From Fidelibacterota bacterium (lineage in GTDB: Bacteria; Fidelibacterota; Fidelibacteria; Fidelibacterales; Fidelibacteraceae), in NCBI GenBank assembly GCA_029931905.1, contig JAOZRH010000134.1:1-5734 (forward strand): a stretch of DNA of 5,734 nt. The letters are read 5' to 3'. How positions within the stretch are numbered: the stretch's first letter is position 1; the number at the start of each line of letters is the position of its first letter. The notes under the pieces are model-generated. The model did no database searches. It was not told the DNA's origin and was given only the letters and a program-made list of their open reading frames with translations. The position numbers and the translations under genes were made by a program. Below are positions 1-5,734 of the stretch, in pieces.

Positions 1-98
1 AGTTCGAGTTCTATTGGTTCTTTTTTTCCATTTTCTGGACAGCTCATAAATAGTAAGAGTGGAATTATGATTGTAATTAATAGTAGGTGTTTTTTCAT
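1..98 (-). CDS. Putative lipoprotein, N-terminal fragment (3' end outside window)
   Basis: An ATG at 96-98 opens a frame that stays open for 32 codons to the window edge, so only the N-terminus is visible. The peptide begins M-K-K-H, has a hydrophobic stretch (L5 to M18, rich in Leu and Ile), and reaches a cysteine at residue 20 in the context LLLFMSC, followed by a polar Pro/Glu/Lys-rich tail (PENGKKEPIELE). This is the layout of a signal peptidase II signal: basic n-region, hydrophobic h-region, small residue (Ser) before a lipidated Cys, then a flexible linker. The lipobox is loose, with Phe rather than Leu/Val/Ile at -3. The likely fate is export through Sec and anchoring in a membrane by lipidated Cys20; the function of the mature domain cannot be seen. 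It follows pckA by 38 bases on the same strand, with no clear terminator between. The upstream purine stretch (AAAGAAC) is only a weak ribosome binding site. A short non-lipidated secreted protein is the alternative. Confidence 0.7.
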   Translation of the reverse strand, partial: MKKHLLLITIIIPLLLFMSCPENGKKEPIELE

Positions 99-136
99 TT
101 GTTCTTTTTTTTTAATTGCAAAATAATTTCTAATTA

Positions 137-1747
137 TCATTTTCCTGGACAAACATTTTCCAAAAAGGAATCAACTTTTCCTTTAAATGTTTTATCAAAA
201 TGATTAGCAAATTCATTTGCCAATTTTTTTGCTCTCAAATCATAAGCTTCTTTATTTTTCCAGGTATTTCTTGGATTTAAAATATTTTTAGAAATACCGG
301 GACAAGATGTAGGAATTTTTAGTTTGAAATATTTTTCATTTTCATAATCAACATTTTTCAACCTATAAGATAATGCTGCATTAACAATTTTTTTTGTAAC
401 TAAAATATCAAATCTTTTCCCTTCTCCATAAGGTCCGCCAGTCCATCCTGTATTTACAAGATAAACAGTCGTTTCATATTTCTTAATATATTTACCAAAT
501 AATCTAGCATAATCATCTGGATTCCTCACCATAAATGGTTCTCCAAAAAATCTCGAAAATGTCGTCTGGGGATCTACAACACCCGTCTCTGTTCCAGCAA
601 GTTTACTCGTATATCCCATTAAATACCAAAACATCGCCTGTTCAATACTTAATTTGGCGATTGGAGGTAAAACACCATTCGCATCTGCGGCCAAAAATAT
701 TACTGTTTTTGGAGCAACACTTTTTGATGATTTTTTTATATTCTTCAAAAATGATAAGGGATACGAAGCTCTTGAATTTTTTGTCAATCTACTATCAAAA
801 AAATCAAATGTTCCATTTGGATACATCATTGCATTTTCAATAATTACACCATGATTTTTGTAATCATCTTTATGCATTACAGCATCATAAATTTCTGGTT
901 CTTTTTTATAATCAATATCAATCATTTTTGCATAACATCCATTCTCAAAATTAAAAATGCCGTCATCACTCCAACCATGTTCATCATCTCCAAGAAGAGA
1001 GCGATTTTTATCACCAGACAGAGTAGTTTTTCCTGTGCCTGACAAACCTAAAAATATTGCAGAATTACCATCTTTACCTTTATTTGCACTACAATGAATC
1101 GGCAAAACATTTTTATCTGGTAAATAGAAACTCATTGCTGTAAACATTAATTTTTTCACACTTCCGCCATAAGAAGAACCAATTACCACACCTCTTTTAT
1201 TATCAAAATCAGATGCGATAACCATGTCTGATACAATTTTATCTGAATATTTTTTATCTTTTAATTTGTCATAAGGCAATACAATTAACTGAAATTCTTC
1301 ATCTTTGAATATACTTTCAGTAAAAATATCTTCCTCTCTAAACATATTTAATGTAAATAAAGCGGTTAAAGAACTATCTGAAATAGTTTTTACTTTTAAT
1401 GCATATTTTGCATCAGCACCAATAACTCTATTTGTTACAAACAATTCATCTTTTTCTTTAAGTATTTGAATAGCATCGTTCCATATCATTTTAAAAACTT
1501 TAGGATCAAGTGGATTATTATTTGGAGAACTCCAATCAATTTTTTTTTTAGATTTGTGATTTTTTACAATATAAGTATCTTTTGGTGAACGACCTGTTGA
1601 TTCTTTATGTGTCCAAGTTGCAAGTGCTCCATTTTTAGAAATAATTGCATTTTTATTTTTTACACTTTTTTCAATCAGTTCGCTTCTACTAATATCAATT
1701 AAAATATTTTTATGACTATCAATTTGATTGTTCAATATTTCCTTCAT
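137..1747 (-). CDS. pckA: Phosphoenolpyruvate carboxykinase (ATP)
   Basis: This cytosolic enzyme converts oxaloacetate plus ATP to phosphoenolpyruvate, CO2 and ADP, the entry step of gluconeogenesis from C4 acids; in some fermenters it runs the other way. The protein is 536 residues, close to the roughly 540 of E. coli PckA, and family landmarks are present in order: TGRSPKD (51-57, substrate-binding Arg53), SSYGGSVKK (191-199, with Tyr193 and metal-site Lys199), IHCSAN (217-222, His218), the P-loop GLSGTGKTTL (234-243, Lys240/Thr241), LLGDDEHGW (251-259, metal-binding Asp254/Asp255), NSRASYP (324-330, Arg326) and NTGWTGGPYGEGKR (432-445, Arg445). Residue roles are assigned by matching to the E. 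coli enzyme from memory. The P-loop and length fit the ATP class, not the GTP class. No catalytic motif is missing. The start is supported by GAGG six bases upstream. The first 29 bases overlap the end of the aminotransferase gene, suggesting translational coupling. A run of ten A residues lies in codons 67-70. Confidence 0.97.
   Translation of the reverse strand: MKEILNNQIDSHKNILIDISRSELIEKSVKNKNAIISKNGALATWTHKESTGRSPKDTYIVKNHKSKKKIDWSSPNNNPLDPKVFKMIWNDAIQILKEKDELFVTNRVIGADAKYALKVKTISDSSLTALFTLNMFREEDIFTESIFKDEEFQLIVLPYDKLKDKKYSDKIVSDMVIASDFDNKRGVVIGSSYGGSVKKLMFTAMSFYLPDKNVLPIHCSANKGKDGNSAIFLGLSGTGKTTLSGDKNRSLLGDDEHGWSDDGIFNFENGCYAKMIDIDYKKEPEIYDAVMHKDDYKNHGVIIENAMMYPNGTFDFFDSRLTKNSRASYPLSFLKNIKKSSKSVAPKTVIFLAADANGVLPPIAKLSIEQAMFWYLMGYTSKLAGTETGVVDPQTTFSRFFGEPFMVRNPDDYARLFGKYIKKYETTVYLVNTGWTGGPYGEGKRFDILVTKKIVNAALSYRLKNVDYENEKYFKLKIPTSCPGISKNILNPRNTWKNKEAYDLRAKKLANEFANHFDKTFKGKVDSFLENVCPGK
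1540..1549 (-). repeat. A10 homopolymer within pckA coding sequence
   Basis: On the coding strand, ten consecutive A residues encode Lys67-Lys68-Lys69 and the first base of Ile70 of PckA. The frame is intact here. Such runs can cause polymerase slippage and sequencing length errors. Lysine in this AT-rich genome is often encoded by AAA, so the run may simply reflect composition. Confidence 0.8.
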
Positions 1748-3017
1748 CTATTGCCTCACAAGTTAAATAAATATTTTTAAATAATTTTTCAATTTTTGGC
1801 GTAGGAGTTGAAGAAAAAGCAATTCTCAATTTATCTTCAATTGCCACAATACCTGTATCATACTCATTCAATAATTTTTTTCTTATTTTTTGTGCATCTA
1901 ATTTGTGTAATTTTAAACACATAAAATACCCAGAATTAAATGGTAATGGTTCAAAGTATTTATTATCGTATTTTTTTAATACTTCTATTATTTTGTTATA
2001 TCGCTTTTTTAACAGATTATATTTCTCTCTTTTTTCAATTACATATTCGGGATTATTAAATGCATCAAGTAATAACGATTGAGAAAGATGAGATGTGTTG
2101 GAAATACTTCCTCTCACAACTCCAGCGGTTTTATCGGCCAAAGCAGTATATAATTTTTCGCTTCCTCCCTTGGTTCCATAAGTCACAAATCCAACTCTAA
2201 ATCCCCAAGCATAATCTTCTTTAGTTACACCATCAATTTTTACTGCCAAAACATTTTTATGCAATTTTGCTAATTGAGAAAATAACGATTCCTTGTAAAT
2301 TCCATCTTCATAAACCAATCCGAAATATGCATCGTCATTTGCTACAACTATTTTTTTACCGCTTTCTGCTGAATTCTTTATCACTTCAATAATTTTGTTC
2401 GCTTCAATTTCTGTTGGAGTATATCCTGTTGGATTATTTGGAAAATTTAATAATAAAACCTTTTTATCTCCAGACGAATTTAATTCTTTTTCTAATCCTG
2501 CAATATTTAACTCATTAGAATCAGTAAATAATTTGAATTTTTTTATTCGTGCCTCTAATCCATTTATAAAAAGCAATTGGTAATTTTCCCAAAATGGTTC
2601 AGGAATAATAATTTCATCTTCAAGAAATAAATAACCTAAAACTGACAATCCGTTTGTAATTCCACAAGTTACTATTGGCAAACTAATATCATTAACAATA
2701 CTTGGATTTTTTGCAATTATCATTTCTTTCCATTTTTTTCTCAATTCTATTTTTCCATAATTTGAGGCATAAGTGAAAGCATTTGTTTTTTCAACATCTA
2801 TTTTTTTGGAAATAATATCAAGTGCTAACGGAGAGCCATCTTCATCAAGTGCAATTCCTATTGTTGCATTAATTTCCTTTCCTTTTGCCTCTGCACCTTG
2901 AACAGGTAATCCATTCTTTGGAAAATAAATCTCTCTTCCCTTTTTGCTTAACATAGAAAAAATAATTTCGTTTTCACTTTTTATAATTTTGTTTAATTCT
3001 TGGGCATTTTTGTTCAT
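1719..3017 (-). CDS. Class I/II PLP-dependent aminotransferase, specificity unknown
   Basis: A 432-residue fold-type I aminotransferase, presumably cytosolic, that transfers an amino group between an amino acid and a 2-oxo acid through pyridoxal phosphate. Visible landmarks are NFPNNPTG (191-198, cofactor/substrate Asn195), NDDAYFG (227-233; Asp228 to the pyridine nitrogen, Tyr231 to the cofactor hydroxyl), GVTKEDYAWGFRVG (263-276, with Schiff-base Lys266 and phosphate-binding Arg274) and KLRIAFSS (396-403; Arg398, the usual alpha-carboxylate ligand). The lysine motif departs from the common serine-x-x-lysine form: it reads Gly-Val-Thr-Lys, followed by Glu-Asp-Tyr. The catalytic set is complete, so the enzyme should be active. 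The substrate cannot be read from the sequence; aspartate, aromatic amino acids and alanine are all possible. It is not a DegT-type sugar aminotransferase. The start is supported by AAGGA seven bases upstream. It follows the small membrane protein by 19 bases and overlaps pckA by 29, which makes an oxaloacetate-forming (aspartate) role attractive but unproven. Confidence 0.92.
   Translation of the reverse strand: MNKNAQELNKIIKSENEIIFSMLSKKGREIYFPKNGLPVQGAEAKGKEINATIGIALDEDGSPLALDIISKKIDVEKTNAFTYASNYGKIELRKKWKEMIIAKNPSIVNDISLPIVTCGITNGLSVLGYLFLEDEIIIPEPFWENYQLLFINGLEARIKKFKLFTDSNELNIAGLEKELNSSGDKKVLLLNFPNNPTGYTPTEIEANKIIEVIKNSAESGKKIVVANDDAYFGLVYEDGIYKESLFSQLAKLHKNVLAVKIDGVTKEDYAWGFRVGFVTYGTKGGSEKLYTALADKTAGVVRGSISNTSHLSQSLLLDAFNNPEYVIEKREKYNLLKKRYNKIIEVLKKYDNKYFEPLPFNSGYFMCLKLHKLDAQKIRKKLLNEYDTGIVAIEDKLRIAFSSTPTPKIEKLFKNIYLTCEAIDEGNIEQSN
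1754..1758 (-). promoter_or_regulatory. Ribosome binding site of pckA, inside the upstream gene
   Basis: On the minus strand TGAGG sits six bases before the ATG at 1745-1747. It fixes this ATG as the pckA start and lies within the last codons of the aminotransferase gene, so ribosomes finishing that gene pass over it. This is the arrangement expected for coupled translation. Confidence 0.7.
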
Positions 3018-3024
3018 TTGTAAT

Positions 3025-3030
3025 TCCTTA
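3025..3030 (-). promoter_or_regulatory. Ribosome binding site of the aminotransferase gene
   Basis: TAAGGA on the minus strand lies seven bases before the ATG at 3015-3017. It is the clearest Shine-Dalgarno sequence in the window. It falls in the 19-base gap after the stop codon of the upstream gene (3037-3039). Confidence 0.7.
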
Positions 3031-3036
3031 ATATTT

Positions 3037-3444
3037 TCAATTTTTTAATATAATTTTATTCAAATCTTTTTCTAAATCATTCAAAATAATTTTATCCGCT
3101 TCAAGTGAAATTGTATTATTATTATAATTTATTACAAGTAATTTCTTTGATATTCTTTTTGTTTTTGTAATGCTTTTTAATTCAATTCGAGAAGGATCAT
3201 ATAATCCAATACCAGAAAATAAATACAATTTTCCACCCTTAATTTCAGCAATTATTTTGTTATGATATTCAAATGTAATTATTGATAAATTAATTGAAAC
3301 TAGAGTAAATCCAATTAATGATAAATAATTTACAAAACCACTGTTATAAATATCAATAAATATCCATAGAGTTATGAATATTATATAAAATATAAAAATA
3401 GGTAAAGTTTGTTTAAGTGATTTTTTATATTTTTTCTCTAACAT
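3037..3444 (-). CDS. Small membrane protein, two helices plus soluble tail, unknown function
   Basis: I do not recognise this 135-residue protein. It has a lysine-rich N-terminus (K4, K5, K7, K8, K11), two hydrophobic segments at about 13-31 and 38-57 separated by a short loop, and a polar C-terminal domain from about 61 to the end. The N-terminal lysines and the positive-inside rule suggest a helical hairpin with both ends in the cytoplasm. The tail alternates hydrophobic and polar residues in several short strands (IIAEIKGGKLYLF, RIELKSITKTKR, KLLVINY, TISLEA) and ends in a probable helix (residues 119-133). This strand-then-helix order resembles small bacterial PH-like domains attached to membrane hairpins, but that is a shape argument only. 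No catalytic motif is visible. The gene lies 29 bases after the flippase and 19 before the aminotransferase, so co-transcription is likely. The ATG is preceded by GAG with an eight-base spacer, a weak ribosome binding site. Its reality is supported by position, full-length openness and coherent topology. Confidence 0.8.
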   Translation of the reverse strand: MLEKKYKKSLKQTLPIFIFYIIFITLWIFIDIYNSGFVNYLSLIGFTLVSINLSIITFEYHNKIIAEIKGGKLYLFSGIGLYDPSRIELKSITKTKRISKKLLVINYNNNTISLEADKIILNDLEKDLNKIILKN

Positions 3445-3473
3445 GTTTTTTTCTCATATATAAGTTTTTTAAA

Positions 3474-4940
3474 TTAATTATTGTTTTTCTTTATTTTAGC
3501 CAAAATTAATAATTGCTTAATAGATAAAATTCTAAATCCAAAAACAAGTGTAAAGAACAATAACACTAATAATAATTTTAGTAAGATATTTTCTACAGAA
3601 TAAAAATAAAATAGAAAGGTAACAAAACCACCACTCATAAAAATTCCAAATATTTTTTTCCATTGATAAGGAATATAATACCATTTTCGTACAATAAAAT
3701 AAGTCAATCCAGCCATCCATAAATATGAAAATAGTGTAGAATAAGCCGATCCAATCATACCAAATTTTTGTATTAAGATTATATTCAGAATAACATTCAA
3801 AATCGCAGCAGAACCGGTAATAAATGGAAAAACCCAAGTGCGTTCAGTAAAAAATATTGGCGGTTGAAAATTAATATAAAATCCAAGAAAAATATATGAA
3901 GCAAGAATAACCGGAACAACGGGTTCAGCACTCCAATAATTTTTTCCAAGCAATGTAAATAAACCAAAAAAGTCAAATGTAATGATATTGTGTATAAAAA
4001 TACTTAAAATCAAAAAAGCACTAACCATAACAAAGGAAAACACAGTTAATATTTTTGAAAACAACTCGGGTGCTTTTGGATCCTTATCTTTATTAAGAAA
4101 AAAAGGTTGCCAAGCAAATTTAAAAGCCGTTACAATTACTAACATAAATATTCCAAGCTTATATCCTGCCGAATAAATCCCTTGTGTTGCCGTATCCGTA
4201 TAAATTTCTAACATATTTCTTCCAATCAATTCTAACACCATAATAGCTATTCCACTAAAAATAAATGGTGTTCCAAATCGCATCATTTTTTTCCATAATT
4301 TCGAAGAAAAGTTGAATGTAATATTTTTTAATGTAAGTGGTATTAAAATAAAAAAACTGAAAAATGACGCAATAATATTACTAATAAAAGCGGCCTCAAT
4401 TCCCCACTTAAAATATCCAATTAAGATAATATTTGAAATGAAATTGATGGATACATTAGCAATCATAATCGACATAAAAACTATCGATCTATTTTTCATT
4501 CTGAGATAAAGTAATGGAATTGCTATAAAAGTATCCAAAAATAAAATTATTGATGCATATCTGATAAATAAGCCATATCCATCAAGCCCAGGAAGAACAG
4601 ATGCGATAGAATTTGAAAAAATAAAAATTAAAGTAGAAAATATTGCTCCAGTGAAAATCAATGAAGTTGTTGCTGTATTAAAAACTGCATTTTGACTAAA
4701 CCCACTTTTTTTCTTCGAGAAAAACCTCAAAAATGCCGAATCAATTCCATAACGATAAACAACATTCATAAATGCAATATCTGTAAATACTAGGACAATT
4801 ATTCCATATTGTTCTGTTGATTGAAAAACATTAGTATAAAATGGAGTTAATAAAAATGGAATTAGTCGCGTTAAAACATAACCAAGACCATAAATAAGTG
4901 TATGTTTACCAAGTTTTTTGATTTCTTGACTCAAATTCAT
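3474..4940 (-). CDS. Polysaccharide/oligosaccharide flippase (Wzx-like, MOP superfamily)
   Basis: An inner-membrane protein of 488 residues, the usual size for Wzx/RfbX-type flippases, which move undecaprenyl-linked sugar repeat units from the cytoplasmic to the periplasmic face. About fourteen hydrophobic segments can be counted by eye, at roughly 12-35, 43-63, 86-115, 122-146, 153-176, 180-200, 218-240, 256-280, 294-318, 343-365, 371-392, 397-418, 429-448 and 451-470. The N-terminus (lysine/histidine-rich, then a glycine-containing first helix ending in LLTPFYTNVF, then EQYGIIVLV) is typical of the family, in which the segment after helix 1 often reads 'xxxYG'. Charged loops such as RMKNRS (147-152) and NKDKDPKAPE (283-292) separate the helices. 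The substrate cannot be deduced; O-antigen, capsule, exopolysaccharide or another lipid-linked glycan are all possible. The gene begins six bases after the FemAB-like gene, consistent with a joint role in surface glycan assembly. No glycosyltransferase is visible in the window, so any glycan cluster would have to extend beyond 5734 or lie elsewhere. Confidence 0.9.
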   Translation of the reverse strand: MNLSQEIKKLGKHTLIYGLGYVLTRLIPFLLTPFYTNVFQSTEQYGIIVLVFTDIAFMNVVYRYGIDSAFLRFFSKKKSGFSQNAVFNTATTSLIFTGAIFSTLIFIFSNSIASVLPGLDGYGLFIRYASIILFLDTFIAIPLLYLRMKNRSIVFMSIMIANVSINFISNIILIGYFKWGIEAAFISNIIASFFSFFILIPLTLKNITFNFSSKLWKKMMRFGTPFIFSGIAIMVLELIGRNMLEIYTDTATQGIYSAGYKLGIFMLVIVTAFKFAWQPFFLNKDKDPKAPELFSKILTVFSFVMVSAFLILSIFIHNIITFDFFGLFTLLGKNYWSAEPVVPVILASYIFLGFYINFQPPIFFTERTWVFPFITGSAAILNVILNIILIQKFGMIGSAYSTLFSYLWMAGLTYFIVRKWYYIPYQWKKIFGIFMSGGFVTFLFYFYSVENILLKLLLVLLFFTLVFGFRILSIKQLLILAKIKKNNN

Positions 4941-4943
4941 TGT

Positions 4944-4949
4944 TCCTTA
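4944..4949 (-). promoter_or_regulatory. Ribosome binding site of the flippase gene, overlapping the upstream stop codon
   Basis: TAAGGA on the minus strand contains the TAA stop of the FemAB-like gene (4947-4949) and ends three bases before the flippase ATG at 4938-4940. The spacer is short. The overlap of stop codon and Shine-Dalgarno suggests that the same ribosomes may reinitiate on the flippase. Confidence 0.6.
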
Positions 4950-5734
4950 TTTTAAATCGATTGTAAATGTATCTCTGAAAATTCCGTTAGCGCCAAATGA
5001 TTCTTTAAAACGAGCAAGTCCAAAATTTGGTTCCATGTTTACAGTAAAAATTCCATAATCCAGATATTTAAATTTTCGTTTAATACTGTCTTCGATTATC
5101 TCTTTAAACAGCAAATTTACAGCTCTAAATTCTTGATATTCTTCATCATGAGAAATGTAAAAAGCTAGTGTAACGAATTTATTTGCATCAAACATTACAG
5201 TTCCAGCGACCATTATATTTTTATAAAATGCTCCATAAAGCCGAATTCTTTTTGGATAAATTTCCACAAGTTTTTTCAATTCTTCTAATGAATGTGTTGG
5301 TTGAACATTATGACGAATTTTTAAATTACTTTTTAATATTTGATAAAATTTTTCATAATCATCACTTATACGAATTTCAACTCCCATTTTTTCCGCTTTT
5401 CTGAATGCAGTTCTTGAAGTTTGTTTAAATTTTTCAACATTTTTTTCAATTGTATTTTCCAATAATAAAGTTGATGATATTTCCCTTTTTAAATATGAAA
5501 AATTATTTTTTATTAATGCAAATTCAATATAATTTGTCATTTTTTTATTATAAATCACAGGTGGCGGAGTTAATATTATTTTATTAAAATTCTCTGTTTT
5601 TGCATATTTTATCAACCCCTTTACAATATCATAACTTTTTTTAATTGATTGATCACATGGATAAACAATTCCTCCATAACTTGCACCCTTATGTGAATGC
5701 AAAATCTTCATTCCTGCTTCATTATATTCTACAG
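4947..5734 (-). CDS. FemAB-like / GNAT-fold acyltransferase, 5' end outside window
   Basis: The frame is open from its stop at 4947-4949 to the window edge. The first in-frame ATG (5709-5711) would give 254 residues, but the codons before it (VEYNEAG) are also open, and AGGA directly abuts that ATG, a poor position for a ribosome binding site. FemAB-like proteins normally carry a further 60-90 residues here, so the true start is probably outside. Counting from that Met, family-like features are SYGGIVYP (11-18), RTAFRKAEKMGVEIR (100-114, the basic helix typical of the group), the GNAT-style strand pair around GAFYKNIMVAGTVMF (160-174), KYLDYG (215-220) and GLARFKESFGA (231-241). Relatives add amino acids to peptidoglycan cross-bridges from aminoacyl-tRNA, or acylate exopolysaccharide and lipid-linked precursors; the substrate here is unknown. 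No signal peptide or membrane helix is visible in the part seen, so it is probably cytoplasmic or peripheral. Coupling to the flippase supports a role in modifying an exported glycan or cell-wall precursor. Confidence 0.85.
   Translation of the reverse strand, partial: VEYNEAGMKILHSHKGASYGGIVYPCDQSIKKSYDIVKGLIKYAKTENFNKIILTPPPVIYNKKMTNYIEFALIKNNFSYLKREISSTLLLENTIEKNVEKFKQTSRTAFRKAEKMGVEIRISDDYEKFYQILKSNLKIRHNVQPTHSLEELKKLVEIYPKRIRLYGAFYKNIMVAGTVMFDANKFVTLAFYISHDEEYQEFRAVNLLFKEIIEDSIKRKFKYLDYGIFTVNMEPNFGLARFKESFGANGIFRDTFTIDLK

Noticed and set aside
99..136. Possible terminator or Bacteroidota-type promoter (TAnnTTTG) between pckA and the lipoprotein gene
   Set aside because: No stable inverted repeat is present, and the TATTTTG string is one base short of the consensus spacing. 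The A9 run is on the RNA strand, so it cannot serve as the U tract of a terminator for these genes.
535..1042. Plus-strand open frames at 535-843, 654-854 and 851-1042
   Set aside because: All lie opposite the strongly supported pckA sequence, have no recognisable domain, and their composition (Phe/Ile-rich) is that of an AT-rich antisense shadow.
2395..2583. Plus-strand open frame of 62 codons
   Set aside because: It is antisense to the NNPTG region of the aminotransferase gene and has no ribosome binding site or known motif.
3445..3473. Possible terminator or promoter in the gap after the flippase gene
   Set aside because: CTTATATATGAG can form only a four-pair stem with one wobble pair, and it is followed by A residues rather than a U tract on the transcribed strand. 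The TATATA string has no matching upstream element at a sensible distance from the start codon.
3532..3837. Minus-strand open frame of 101 codons inside the flippase gene
   Set aside because: It overlaps the last helices of the flippase in another frame; its aromatic- and cysteine-rich residues are what a frameshifted membrane protein gives.
3982..4509. Plus-strand open frames at 3982-4176 and 4312-4509
   Set aside because: Both are antisense to continuous flippase coding sequence with coherent membrane topology and have no independent support.
5183..5404. Plus-strand open frame of 73 codons
   Set aside because: It is antisense to the conserved core of the FemAB-like gene; no motif is visible.
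5709..5711. ATG at 5709-5711 as the true start of the FemAB-like gene
   Set aside because: The frame is open upstream to the window edge, AGGA abuts this ATG with no spacer, and the family usually has more sequence before this region.

Overview
The window is a gene-dense, AT-rich stretch (by eye roughly 70% A+T) in which every supportable gene lies on the minus strand. Read in the direction of transcription, from high to low coordinates, there are six: a FemAB/GNAT-like acyltransferase (5' end cut by the window edge), a polysaccharide flippase of the Wzx/MATE-like fold, a small two-helix membrane protein with a soluble tail, a class I/II PLP-dependent aminotransferase, an ATP-dependent phosphoenolpyruvate carboxykinase (pckA), and the first 32 codons of a lipoprotein cut off at position 1. 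The gaps are 6, 29, 19, -29 (an overlap) and 38 bases, so the layout reads as one operon or a run of co-transcribed genes. I see no convincing internal promoter or terminator.

The organism is bacterial. Low GC, an ATP-type PEPCK, a lipoprotein with a loose lipobox and a FemAB-like/flippase pair suggest a member of the Bacteroidota/Ignavibacteriota area. This is an impression from protein style, not a demonstration; other low-GC lineages remain possible.

The genes fall into two functional groups. The upstream pair (4947-5734 and 3474-4940) belongs to cell-surface glycan modification and export: the flippase moves lipid-linked oligosaccharides across the inner membrane, and the FemAB-like enzyme probably adds an acyl or aminoacyl group to a glycan or peptidoglycan precursor. 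The downstream pair (1719-3017 and 137-1747) belongs to central carbon and nitrogen metabolism. If the aminotransferase makes oxaloacetate from aspartate, PckA would convert it to phosphoenolpyruvate, giving a short amino-acid-to-gluconeogenesis route. Their reading frames overlap by 29 bases, with the pckA ribosome binding site inside the aminotransferase gene. The small membrane protein between the two groups has no function I can name.

The window is mostly ordinary chromosomal content. The points most worth checking are the coupled aminotransferase-pckA pair, the unusual lysine motif of the aminotransferase, the acyltransferase-flippase coupling and the orphan membrane protein. I found no mobile element, CRISPR array, RNA gene or defence system. 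No stretch longer than about 40 bases lacks a gene.
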